Below are positions 27,049-35,564 of a stretch of 64,000 bases of DNA, in pieces. The translations under genes were made by a program, and so were the position numbers. The stretch's first letter is position 1. Every line of letters begins with the position of its first letter. The stretch is from JBEEJZ01 sp046046915. Its GTDB lineage: Bacteria > Pseudomonadota > Gammaproteobacteria > Burkholderiales > Burkholderiaceae_C. The stretch is taken from assembly GCA_046046915.1 (NCBI GenBank), contig JBJOIT010000006.1:26000-89999 (forward strand), given 5' to 3'. A model generated the notes under the pieces. It was not told the origin of the DNA. It saw nothing but the letters and a program-made list of their open reading frames with translations, and ran no database searches.

Positions 27049-27821
27049 CAGGCAATTCCGGATTTGAGGGGGACAAAGTGCACCGCCTCCAGCACAGACT
27101 GGCGTACACCCTGTGCAGTTTTATCAATCACCACCAGCGCCTGCTGGCCACGCACGCCAGAGGCGACCGGAGCCACCAGACGACCGCCGACCGCGAGTTG
27201 TTCGATCCATGCTGGAGGCACGGCCTCGCCACCCGCCGCAGAAATGATGGCCGCGTAGGGCCCACCCTTTGCGTAGCCCAGCATGCCATCGCCCAGGAGC
27301 AGGTGAACATTGGCCAAGCGCATGGGGCGCAGGTTTTCACGGGCTTTTTCGTGGAGGCCCTTGAGCCGCTCAATGCTGTAAACCTCGCTGGCGAGATGGC
27401 TGATCACTGCAGCTTGATAACCGCAGCCGGTACCGATTTCAAGCACGCGGCCCAACTTACCTGTCGCGCCATTGCGCAGCAACTCCAGCATGCGAGACAC
27501 CACCCCGGGCTTGGAGATCGTCTGCCCTAGTCCGATGGGTAAGCTCGTATCCTCGTAAGCCTGATTGACCAGCGCCGTGTCAACAAAGCGGTGCCTTTCC
27601 ACCAAACCCATGGCGGACAAGACCATGGCATCTTGCACACCCTGCCCCGCCAGCTTGCTGACCATGTTGCGCCGAACCGCGCTCGAATCGAGCCCCAAAC
27701 CCTGAGGCCGCAGCACGGTAGAACCACCACCCCCATAAACAGGTGCGACGACCGGTCGCGAGGGTGGCTGCCCAACGGACACCAGGTTCAGCTTGGCAGG
27801 GAAACTGGGGCGCTCTCTCAT
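27048..27821 (-). CDS. pcm: Protein-L-isoaspartate O-methyltransferase
   Basis: Repairs damaged proteins by methylating L-isoaspartyl residues. A 257-residue protein with a ~60-residue N-terminal extension, then the substrate motif IGLGQTISKP and SAM-binding motif VLEIGTGCGYQAAVI. The N-terminal extension (PVYGGGGSTVLRPQGLGLDS) is seen in other Burkholderiales. Located 7 bp after surE and overlapping nlpD; stationary-phase repair operon. Confidence 0.94.
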   Translation of the reverse strand: MRERPSFPAKLNLVSVGQPPSRPVVAPVYGGGGSTVLRPQGLGLDSSAVRRNMVSKLAGQGVQDAMVLSAMGLVERHRFVDTALVNQAYEDTSLPIGLGQTISKPGVVSRMLELLRNGATGKLGRVLEIGTGCGYQAAVISHLASEVYSIERLKGLHEKARENLRPMRLANVHLLLGDGMLGYAKGGPYAAIISAAGGEAVPPAWIEQLAVGGRLVAPVASGVRGQQALVVIDKTAQGVRQSVLEAVHFVPLKSGIA

Positions 27822-27828
27822 GGCAGGT

Positions 27829-28605
27829 TCAAACGGCAGAGGCGGACCCAGCTTGCAAACCTTGAACCGTACCAGCCCAGTCGACGAGACCAGGGTGATC
27901 GGTCAGATCGACACGCAGGGGTGTCAGGGTCATGTGCCCAAGCGCAGATGCGTGGAAATCTGTGCCTTCCCCGGCGTCTTTGGCACTGCCCGCTTCGCCT
28001 ATCCAATACATTTTTTCACCACGTGGATTGACCTGTGTGATGATTTTCTCTGCGGCATGGCGTTTACCTAAACGGCACACCTTCAAGGGTTTGATCGCCT
28101 CCAAAGGCGCGTTTGGAATGTTGACATTCAGGAGCCAAGGCCGTGCGCCGATGAGCTGTTGGGCCATAAGCTGCTGAACCAGTTCACGGGCTTTTAGCGC
28201 GGCCGCGTCGATATGGCGCCAACCCCTTTCCACCTGAGATAAAGCGATGGCGGGTATATCAAACAAATAGGCTTCCATGGCAGCGCCTACGGTACCCGAA
28301 TAAATCGTGTCGTCCCCCATGTTGGCGCCGTTGTTGATACCAGACACCACCAAATCTGGGCGGTAATCCAGCAAGCCAGACAGCGCCAGGTGCACGCAGT
28401 CTGCCGGCGTGCCATTGACATAGCGAAAACCGTTGGGTGCCTCGCTCACGTAGAGGGGCGATGTCAGGGTCAGAGCATTGGACTTGGCGCTGTTGTTGTG
28501 TTCTGGCGCAATGACTTCAACCTCGGCAATGTCTTTGAGTGCTTCGGCCAGCGCAACGATGCCTGCGGCCCGAAAGCCGTCGTCATTGGAGACAAGTATT
28601 TTCAT
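27829..28605 (-). CDS. surE: 5'/3'-nucleotidase SurE
   Basis: A 258-residue metal-dependent survival-protein nucleotidase that dephosphorylates nucleoside monophosphates. The N-terminal metal site SNDDGFRAAG (Asp8, Asp9) and SGINNGANMGDDTIYSGTVGAA are diagnostic. First gene of surE-pcm-nlpD. Confidence 0.96.
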   Translation of the reverse strand: MKILVSNDDGFRAAGIVALAEALKDIAEVEVIAPEHNNSAKSNALTLTSPLYVSEAPNGFRYVNGTPADCVHLALSGLLDYRPDLVVSGINNGANMGDDTIYSGTVGAAMEAYLFDIPAIALSQVERGWRHIDAAALKARELVQQLMAQQLIGARPWLLNVNIPNAPLEAIKPLKVCRLGKRHAAEKIITQVNPRGEKMYWIGEAGSAKDAGEGTDFHASALGHMTLTPLRVDLTDHPGLVDWAGTVQGLQAGSASAV

Positions 28606-28675
28606 GAGGTGCTCTGATGTGAAAAAAGATTGTAGGCGCCGGTCGCTCGGGTTTTGGCGCGTCCCGGGGAACAGC

Positions 28676-29404
28676 TCACCAGGGGATGTTTTGACCGCCG
28701 TAAGCGATGAAGGTACCGGATTGGTGAGGTTCCACGCTCAGAATCACCCGCATCAGATCCTGCACGGCATCAGCCGGACTACGGCCAATCTCGGCGCCAC
28801 GAAATGGGCGAGACAGAGGTGTATTGACGGTGCCTGGGTGCAAAGCCACCAGCGCCGCGCCGGGATTCGTCCGTTTGAGCTCAATGGCGGCCGTCTTCAA
28901 CAGCATATTCAGCGCTGCTTTGGATGCGCGGTAGCTGTACCAACCGCCCAAGCGGTTGTCCTCAATGCTGCCGACCTTGGCCGAAAGCACGGCCATCACG
29001 GCACGCTCGGAGGCCAACAAGCCCGAAAAATGCGACACCACCAGCGCCGGGCCCATGGCATTGATACGAAAACACGCCTCCATTTGTTCGTAATTGAGCT
29101 GGCTCAGCTTCTTCTCGGGCATGAATCCGTCGCCGTGCAACAGACCTGTCGCGACCACGATCAGATCGAACGGGGCCCGGTCTGCCATCGCAAGAGCTGC
29201 ACTGGCGATGGTCTCCTCACGGTCAAAGTCTATTGACGGTGAGCTGCTGCGGCCCACGGCCATAACCTGAGCGCATGCGGGCAAGGCTGATAGATGATCG
29301 ACAAATGCAGCTCCGATGCCGCCAAAACCGCCAACCACCAGAGCCCGGAAGCCTGGTCTCAGGTTTTGAAGTACCGGTCTGCCGTCGACATCAAGGGCGG
29401 CCAT
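28676..29404 (-). CDS. Short-chain dehydrogenase/reductase, CsgA/C-factor-like
   Basis: A 242-residue SDR. The NAD(P)-binding motif is GGFGGIGAAF, the central segment VATGLLHGD replaces the usual NNAG, and the catalytic pair is Tyr-x3-Lys in YSYRASKAALN. The pattern with SxKVGSIEDNRLGGWYSYR resembles the C-factor (CsgA) subgroup. The substrate is unknown. It starts inside the last codons of matB (14-bp overlap), so the two are co-translated. The in-frame open region upstream of 29404 lies inside matB and is not part of it. Confidence 0.88.
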   Translation of the reverse strand: MAALDVDGRPVLQNLRPGFRALVVGGFGGIGAAFVDHLSALPACAQVMAVGRSSSPSIDFDREETIASAALAMADRAPFDLIVVATGLLHGDGFMPEKKLSQLNYEQMEACFRINAMGPALVVSHFSGLLASERAVMAVLSAKVGSIEDNRLGGWYSYRASKAALNMLLKTAAIELKRTNPGAALVALHPGTVNTPLSRPFRGAEIGRSPADAVQDLMRVILSVEPHQSGTFIAYGGQNIPW

Positions 29405-30953
29405 GAGTGAAGGTGTCTTTGAACTGCTCACGAAGCAGATTTTTCTGGACTTTGCCCATGGTGTTACGAGGGAGTTCGGGCACCACCACGCAACGCTTGG
29501 GAATCTTGAAGTTGGCCAGCTGCGTCTTGAGCGTTTTGATGACCTCATCGGTATCAATAGGTGCCCCGGCCTTGGCCGTGATGACAGCAACACCAGCTTC
29601 GCCGAAGTCAGGATGAGGAACGCCTACCAAGGCGCTTTCGGCAACACCGGGCAACTCGTTGATGTAACCCTCGACCTCGGCGGGATAGACGTTGTAGCCA
29701 CCACTGATGATCAAGTCCTTGGACCGTCCCACGATGGTGACATAACCTCGCTCATCGACCTTGCCCACGTCACCTGTCTTGAAATAGCCGTCGGCAGTGA
29801 ATTCTTCGCGGGTTTTCTCAGGCATGCGCCAGTAGCCGCCGAACACGTTTGGCCCCTTGACCTGTATGCCACCCACTTCGCCTTGGGCAAGCGATTGTCC
29901 GTCGTCACTGCATACCCGTAGGCTGACGCCAGGCAAGGGGAAGCCTACCGTCCCCCCTCGCCTCTCGCTTTGGTGCGCGTAGCGCTCATCGGCCACATAG
30001 GGGTTCGAGGTGAGCATGACCGTCTCGCTCATGCCATAGCGCTCCAGTATGGTGTGGCCTGTGCGCTCCTGCCACTCCCTGAAGGTCTCGATCAACAATG
30101 GGGCGGAACCGGCAATGAACAAGCGCATGTTTTGTGTGGCTGCTCGGTCCAGGCCGGGCTCAGACAGCAGTCTCACATAGAGCGTCGGCACGCCCATGAA
30201 CACGGTCGCCCGTGGCAAGTGTTCCAGCACCCGTTTGGCGTCGAACTTGCTCATCCAGACCATCTTGCTGCCGTTGATCAGGGCACCATGCAAGGCCACA
30301 AACAAGCCATGCACATGAAAAATCGGCAAGGCGTGGATGAGAACATCCCCCGACTTCCATCCCCAATAGTCCTTGAGCATGACGGCGTTTGACAGCATAT
30401 TGCCGTGGCTCAACATGGCGCCTTTGCTGCGGCCGGTGGTGCCACTGGTGTAAAGAATGGCAGCCAAGGTATCGGCGCTTACCGATACGGGTTCATGCTG
30501 ATCGCTGCAAGCAGCGGCCGCCGTCATCAACGAGCCAGCTCCCTCCTCACTCAAGGTCAGAACATGTTGCGTACCGGCTTGCAAGGCCAGTGGTTTGATC
30601 CATGCCTCGTTTTGGGGCGAACAGACCACCACGGCAGGCTCGGCGTTGCCGATGAAATAGCTCATCTCGCCGCCTTGATAGGCCGTGTTCAAAGGCAGAA
30701 ACACGTAACCTGCTCGCAAGGTGGCGAGGTAGAGCATGGCGGCTTCAACCGATTTTTCAACTTGCGCGGCCACACGCGCGCCAGGCGCGAGTTGCAGGGA
30801 CGCCAGCCAGTTGGCCAGCCGAGCTGTTCCTCGGTCCAGATCGCGCCAGGTGTAGACAAGCCCTTCGGAGTCCGCGACCTCAATGGCCACACTGTCCAGA
30901 TCCTTCGGAAATGCTGCACGCAGGGCAGAGTACAAATTGACGTTGTCAGACAC
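29391..30953 (-). CDS. matB: Malonyl-CoA synthetase (MatB-type acyl-CoA ligase)
   Basis: A 520-residue AMP-forming acyl-CoA synthetase. Motifs: ATP loop LYTSGTTGRSKG, the acyl-site sequence ERYGMSETVMLTSNPY, hinge GRSKDLIISGGYNVYP and the catalytic Lys in NTMGKVQK. The match to MatB is by overall similarity and the MSETVMLTSNPY stretch; substrate remains an inference. It lies between a Bug-type receptor (43 bp upstream) and an SDR (overlapping), a likely dicarboxylate uptake-and-activation operon. Confidence 0.83.
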   Translation of the reverse strand: MSDNVNLYSALRAAFPKDLDSVAIEVADSEGLVYTWRDLDRGTARLANWLASLQLAPGARVAAQVEKSVEAAMLYLATLRAGYVFLPLNTAYQGGEMSYFIGNAEPAVVVCSPQNEAWIKPLALQAGTQHVLTLSEEGAGSLMTAAAACSDQHEPVSVSADTLAAILYTSGTTGRSKGAMLSHGNMLSNAVMLKDYWGWKSGDVLIHALPIFHVHGLFVALHGALINGSKMVWMSKFDAKRVLEHLPRATVFMGVPTLYVRLLSEPGLDRAATQNMRLFIAGSAPLLIETFREWQERTGHTILERYGMSETVMLTSNPYVADERYAHQSERRGGTVGFPLPGVSLRVCSDDGQSLAQGEVGGIQVKGPNVFGGYWRMPEKTREEFTADGYFKTGDVGKVDERGYVTIVGRSKDLIISGGYNVYPAEVEGYINELPGVAESALVGVPHPDFGEAGVAVITAKAGAPIDTDEVIKTLKTQLANFKIPKRCVVVPELPRNTMGKVQKNLLREQFKDTFTHGRP

Positions 30954-30996
30954 GTGGGCTAACCTCTCTTGTGAGCGTGAAGATAGGTGGTGCGAA

Positions 30997-31986
30997 TCAG
31001 TCTAGCTTGGCGCCAGAATCTTTCACCACGGTGGCCCAGCGCTTGAGCTCTGCAGCAATAAATTGGCCGAACTGAACACCCGTCAGGTTAGGAAACTCGG
31101 CACCGTTGCTGGCCCAGGCGGCCTTGATGTCATCGTTGCTGGACAAGCGGCGGAGCTCTTCCAGCACGCGTGCCTGCACATCCGCCGGGGTGCCTTTGGG
31201 CGCCCACAGACCGTACCAGGTGGTCACGGTGTAGTCGGGTAAACCCAACTCGGCTGCACAAGGGACATCCGGAAATGCCGGATTACGTCGAGCACCCGAA
31301 ACCATCAAAGCCTTGATTCGGCCACCTTTGATATGAGCAGCAGACGAGCCCAGACCGTCAAACATCATGTCGACGTTACCCGCCATCAAATCCTGTAGGG
31401 CGGGGCCGGCGCCACGGTAGGGAATGTGGGTAATAAAGGTTCGGGTTTGCTGCTTGAACAACTCGCCGGCCAGGTGGTGCGAGGTGCCCGCTCCGGCAGA
31501 ACCGTAGTTCAACTTGCCTGGACTGGTACGAAGCTGCTGCAAAAAAGCCGAAAAATTGCCGGGCACATTCTTTGGGTTCACCACCAGCACTTGGGGAACA
31601 TTGGCCACCAGTGCCAGCGGCACAAAATCTTTTTCGATGTCGTAATCCAGCTTGGGGTACATCGAAGGCGCGATGGCGTGGTGTACCGCCCCCATAAACA
31701 GGGTGTAACCGTCGGCTGGCGCTCTGGCGGCAACACCTGCACCCAGCGTTCCACCGGCGCCACCACGGTTGTCAATCACCATCTGCCGCCCCGTCAGCTT
31801 GGCAAACTGAGCAGACATGGGGCGCGCAAATGCGTCGGTGCCACCACCTGCCGGAAAGGGCACCACCAGACTCACCGGCTTGGAAGGCCAAGCCGATTGA
31901 GCATGTCCCAGATGGGACCAAAGGGCAGTGCCTGCACTGGCAGCGCCCAATTTCAGAAATAAACGTTTGTCGCGGTTGGTAGGCAT
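30997..31986 (-). CDS. Bug/TctC family solute-binding protein
   Basis: A 329-residue periplasmic receptor of the tripartite tricarboxylate transporter family, hugely expanded in betaproteobacteria. The twin-residue signal region (NRDKRLFLKLGAASAGTALW) is followed by a cleavage site near AQSAW. Family motifs VPFPAGGGTDAFARP, VIDNRGGAGG and YGSAGAGTSHHLA are present. Ligand unknown; proximity to malonyl-CoA synthetase suggests a dicarboxylate such as malonate (inference). No TctA/TctB membrane genes are adjacent. Confidence 0.92.
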   Translation of the reverse strand: MPTNRDKRLFLKLGAASAGTALWSHLGHAQSAWPSKPVSLVVPFPAGGGTDAFARPMSAQFAKLTGRQMVIDNRGGAGGTLGAGVAARAPADGYTLFMGAVHHAIAPSMYPKLDYDIEKDFVPLALVANVPQVLVVNPKNVPGNFSAFLQQLRTSPGKLNYGSAGAGTSHHLAGELFKQQTRTFITHIPYRGAGPALQDLMAGNVDMMFDGLGSSAAHIKGGRIKALMVSGARRNPAFPDVPCAAELGLPDYTVTTWYGLWAPKGTPADVQARVLEELRRLSSNDDIKAAWASNGAEFPNLTGVQFGQFIAAELKRWATVVKDSGAKLD

Positions 31987-32035
31987 TTGTCGTCCTTTGT
32001 CTGTTTTTTCATGGAGGGGCGATCCATGTCGGCGA

Positions 32036-32869
32036 TCAATGGTGGCCGGCCCCGGTCACATTGTGAGGGCGTTTTGATGACGACCAAAGCCATAAGACAA
32101 TGCCGCCCAAAATCATAGGGATACAAAGCCACTGGCCCATACTCATACCCAAGGACAGCAAGCCCAAGTGCGCATCAGGTTCACGAAAGTACTCGGCCAC
32201 AAATCGCAATGTCCCATAGCCGAACAAAAACGCTGCGCTTACCTGCCCCTGAAGGCGGGGCTTGCGGGCATACAACCACAACAGCACAAACAGCAAAAGT
32301 CCCTCAAGCAGAAACTGATAAATCTGGGATGGGTGGCGCGGTAAGTCGCCCGCACCCGCAAACACCATGCCCCACGGCAACGATGGGTCTGCCAGACGCC
32401 CTGGTAACTCACCATTGATGAAATTGCCAATGCGACCTGCGGCCAGACCGGTGGGCACACACGGTGCGACAAGGTCCGCCACTTGCAAAAAAGGGCGCCG
32501 GCGGGTGTGGGCAAACCATAGCATCGCAGCGATCACACCGATCAACCCACCATGAAAACTCATGCCGCCTTGCCATACCGCAAATACTTCCAAGGGGTGC
32601 GCCGCGTAGTAAGCCGGCTTGTAAAAAAGGCAGTAGCCCAGGCGCCCACCGAGAACCACGCCCATCACGCCCAGAAACAAAATATCTTCCACATCACGAC
32701 GAACCCAGGCATGGTCGCCTTTGAAGCTCACGTAGGGGGAGTGCTTTAAGCGCCTGTGCCCCAGAAACATGAACAAGGCAAATGCTGCGAGGTAGGTGAG
32801 GCCGTACCAGTGAACCGCGATAGGTCCCAATTGCAAAGCCACGGGGTTGATGTGGGGGTGTATGAGCAT
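32036..32869 (-). CDS. lgt: Prolipoprotein diacylglyceryl transferase
   Basis: Attaches diacylglycerol to the lipobox Cys of prolipoproteins at the inner membrane. A 277-residue polytopic protein with the signature GRIGNFINGELPGR and motifs HWYGLTYL and GGMSFHGGLIG. I start at ATG 32869 (MLIHPHINP), the usual family start; the upstream in-frame extension is not conserved. Diverges from ilvD across 136 bp. Confidence 0.95.
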   Translation of the reverse strand: MLIHPHINPVALQLGPIAVHWYGLTYLAAFALFMFLGHRRLKHSPYVSFKGDHAWVRRDVEDILFLGVMGVVLGGRLGYCLFYKPAYYAAHPLEVFAVWQGGMSFHGGLIGVIAAMLWFAHTRRRPFLQVADLVAPCVPTGLAAGRIGNFINGELPGRLADPSLPWGMVFAGAGDLPRHPSQIYQFLLEGLLLFVLLWLYARKPRLQGQVSAAFLFGYGTLRFVAEYFREPDAHLGLLSLGMSMGQWLCIPMILGGIVLWLWSSSKRPHNVTGAGHH

Positions 32870-33005
32870 GTCGTTGGGGTGCAGACGCACAGCCGGAGCT
32901 GTGGACCAAACACGGGAGTGGTTAACCCTGGAAATATACTTGTCAGGCAAGACTGTTTGCGGCCCGGGTCGCAGAATCATCACCCCACATCACTTGACAA
33001 AAATC

Positions 33006-34700
33006 ATGGAAACGAAACCCATCACGCTGAACCCACGCAGCAAAAACATCACCGAGGGCAAGTCCCGCGCGCCCAACCGCTCCATGTACTACGCCATGGG
33101 CTATCAGGAAGGCGACTTCAAGAAACCCATGGTAGGCGTCGCCAATGGGCACAGCACGATCACCCCTTGTAACTCCGGCCTGCAAAAACTGGCCGATGCC
33201 GCCATTGCCGGTATTGAGGAAGCGGGCGGAAACGCACAGGTGTTTGGCACGCCCACCATCAGCGATGGCATGGCCATGGGCACAGAGGGCATGAAGTATT
33301 CCCTGGTCAGCCGGGAAGTCATCTCGGATTGCATCGAAACCTGCGTGCAAGGCCAGTGGATGGACGGCGTTGTTGTGGTGGGTGGCTGCGACAAGAACAT
33401 GCCCGGTGGCTTGATGGGCATGTTGCGCGCCAACGTTCCAGCCATTTATGTGTACGGCGGCACCATCTTGCCTGGTCGGTACAAGGATCAGGACCTCAAC
33501 ATCGTCAGCGTGTTTGAGGCGGTGGGCCAAAACGCTGCGGGTAACCTGAGCGACTTTGATCTGCTCGAAATCGAGAAGCGAGCCATCCCGGGCACCGGTT
33601 CCTGCGGTGGCATGTACACGGCAAACACGATGTCCAGCGCCTTCGAAGCTTTGGGGATCTCATTGCCCTACTCTTCCACCATGGCAAACCCTCACGACGA
33701 GAAGATGAACTCCGCCAAGGAGTCTGCCAAGGTGTTGATCGAAGCTATCAAGAAGGACATCAAGCCACGGGACATCGTCACCAAGAAGGCGATTGAAAAC
33801 GCCGTCGCCGTCATCATGGCGACCGGTGGCTCCACCAACGCTGTTTTGCACTTTTTAGCTATTGCACATGCAGCGGGCGTGGACTGGAGCATCGACGATT
33901 TCGAGCGTATCCGCAAGCAAACCCCGGTTTTGTGCGATCTCAAGCCCAGCGGCAAGTATTTGGCCGTGGACTTGCATCGCGCGGGCGGTATTCCACAAGT
34001 GATGAAGACTTTGCTGGCCGCCGGCCTGCTTCATGGTGACTGCTTGACGATCAGTGGTCTCACCATTGCGGAAGTTTTGAAAGATGTGCCAGATGTGCCA
34101 CGGGAAGATCAGGACGTCATTCGCCCGCTGAGCAATCCCATGTATGCCCAGGGCCACCTCGCCATCCTGAAAGGGAACCTGAGCCCTGAAGGCTGCGTGG
34201 CCAAAATCACGGGCTTGAAGAACCCCGTGATGACCGGGCCGGCACGCGTGTTTGATGACGAACAGTCAGCACTCAAAGCTATCCTGGATGGAAAGATCGT
34301 CGCTGGAGACGTGATGGTGCTCCGTTACCTGGGACCCAAGGGAGGGCCAGGCATGCCCGAAATGCTGGCACCCACAGGCGCCCTGATTGGCGCTGGATTG
34401 GGTGAAAGCGTGGGCCTCATCACGGATGGCCGTTTCTCTGGCGGCACCTGGGGCATGGTGGTGGGCCACGTTGCACCTGAAGCTGCTGTTGGCGGCACCA
34501 TCGCCTTGATCAAGGAGGGCGACTCCATCACCATAGACGCACACCAGTTGCTGCTTGAGTTGAACGTCGCTGAGGATGAAATTGCCCAACGGCGGGCCGC
34601 TTGGGTTGCGCCTGCACCGCGTTATACCCGTGGCGTACAGGCTAAATTTGCCTTCAATGCGTCCACCGCCAGCAAGGGAGCTGTTCTGGACAACTATTGA
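33006..34700 (+). CDS. ilvD: Dihydroxy-acid dehydratase
   Basis: Third step of valine/isoleucine synthesis in the cytoplasm. The 564-residue length and Fe-S cysteines Cys55 (PCNSG), Cys128 (GGCDKN) and Cys200 (GSCGGMYTANTM) suit the shorter IlvD group, several of which carry a [2Fe-2S] rather than a [4Fe-4S] cluster; the cluster type is inferred. ATG at 33006 begins METKPITLNPRSK. No leader peptide or attenuator is evident upstream. Confidence 0.95.
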   Translation: METKPITLNPRSKNITEGKSRAPNRSMYYAMGYQEGDFKKPMVGVANGHSTITPCNSGLQKLADAAIAGIEEAGGNAQVFGTPTISDGMAMGTEGMKYSLVSREVISDCIETCVQGQWMDGVVVVGGCDKNMPGGLMGMLRANVPAIYVYGGTILPGRYKDQDLNIVSVFEAVGQNAAGNLSDFDLLEIEKRAIPGTGSCGGMYTANTMSSAFEALGISLPYSSTMANPHDEKMNSAKESAKVLIEAIKKDIKPRDIVTKKAIENAVAVIMATGGSTNAVLHFLAIAHAAGVDWSIDDFERIRKQTPVLCDLKPSGKYLAVDLHRAGGIPQVMKTLLAAGLLHGDCLTISGLTIAEVLKDVPDVPREDQDVIRPLSNPMYAQGHLAILKGNLSPEGCVAKITGLKNPVMTGPARVFDDEQSALKAILDGKIVAGDVMVLRYLGPKGGPGMPEMLAPTGALIGAGLGESVGLITDGRFSGGTWGMVVGHVAPEAAVGGTIALIKEGDSITIDAHQLLLELNVAEDEIAQRRAAWVAPAPRYTRGVQAKFAFNASTASKGAVLDNY

Positions 34701-34731
34701 TCCAAGCGCTGTTACCGCTTGCTCAAATGCC

Positions 34732-34774
34732 AAGCCATCGCCGGAACCTCAGGTTTCAGCGGTGGCTTTTTCTT
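34732..34774 (+). terminator. Probable rho-independent terminator of ilvD
   Basis: An imperfect stem pairs 34732-34737 with 34763-34768 and contains an inner AACCT/AGGTT palindrome; T-rich sequence follows. It overlaps the end of the convergent Trp-rich gene. Confidence 0.6.
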
Positions 34775-35004
34775 TGACTCGCCCCCATGGCGTCTTTCTG
34801 GCGATCGATACGGCTCTTGCGACGCTGGTCTTCACGCTCCATCGCCTTGCGCCGGGTATAACCTGACGCATCGGCCCAAGCCCACCACGCTGCGGCGAGA
34901 GCAAAGGGTGACAGCACCCACCACCAGCTGATGGCCGCAACCGGCGCGACCCCCAAGTACTTCATCACCAGGAGTACCAAGCCCAAAGCCAGTAAATACA
35001 TCAC
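34756..35004 (-). CDS. Small Trp-rich membrane protein
   Basis: An 82-residue protein with two hydrophobic segments (residues 2-18 and 25-45) rich in Trp (ISWWWVLSPF, AAAWWAWADASG) and a strongly basic C-terminal tail (RRKAMEREDQRRKSRIDRQK). It matches the small Trp-rich protein family (TIGR04438) common in Burkholderiales; function unknown. The first two codons are both ATG, so the start may be 35004 or 35001. Confidence 0.82.
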   Translation of the reverse strand: MMYLLALGLVLLVMKYLGVAPVAAISWWWVLSPFALAAAWWAWADASGYTRRKAMEREDQRRKSRIDRQKDAMGASQRKSHR

Positions 35005-35125
35005 AATCTCCTCAGCTCAATCATTTGCGTAAGAGACCTCCTCCATCCGAAGCTGCGGAGTCCCAAGCAGATTTTGCATCCACATTGAGCTTGCTTGAGC
35101 GTTATCGAACAAATTGGAAAACATC

Positions 35126-35443
35126 ATGAAGATTCAAATGAAAACTGCGATCGCTGCAGCTGGACTCAGCATGGCGTGGGCAGCACCGGCACTGGCTGAT
35201 CAGGCACTTGCCTCAGCAAAGAACTGCATGGCATGCCACGCCGTCAGCCAAAAGCTGGTCGGCCCGTCCTACAAGGACGTCGCCACCAAGTACGCGGGCG
35301 ATAAGCTTGCTGCCGACAAGTTGGCAAACAAGATCCTCAAGGGTGGCGCAGGGGTTTGGGGCGCCATTCCGATGCCAGCCAATACCCAGGTCAATGAGGC
35401 TGAGGCCAAAAAATTAGCTACCTGGGTACTGTCGGTCAAGTAA
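35126..35443 (+). CDS. Class I cytochrome c (c551/c552 type)
   Basis: A 105-residue periplasmic monoheme cytochrome. Signal peptide to about residue 24 (APALA|DQ), heme motif CMACH at 34-38, and a C-terminal axial Met83 in IPMPANTQV. Proteins of this type carry electrons from the bc1 complex to terminal oxidases, nitrite reductase or the photosynthetic reaction centre. In a phototroph it is a candidate donor beside HiPIP (inference). ATG at 35126 chosen over one 12 bp upstream. Confidence 0.9.
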   Translation: MKIQMKTAIAAAGLSMAWAAPALADQALASAKNCMACHAVSQKLVGPSYKDVATKYAGDKLAADKLANKILKGGAGVWGAIPMPANTQVNEAEAKKLATWVLSVK

Positions 35444-35491
35444 CTGATCGAACCAAAGGCACTCACGGCACTACCGTTGACCCGGCACCAT

Positions 35492-35521
35492 GCAAAAGGC
35501 CCACACATGTGGGCCTTTTGC
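35492..35521. terminator. Bidirectional terminator between cytochrome c and acs
   Basis: A perfect 14-bp inverted repeat (35492-35505 with 35508-35521) has GC core and A/T ends, so it can serve the cytochrome gene on the plus strand and acs on the minus strand. Confidence 0.9.
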
Positions 35522-35564
35522 TGTGTTTGATCAGGCTTGCACCTGATCAGAGCCTTTTGCCAGA

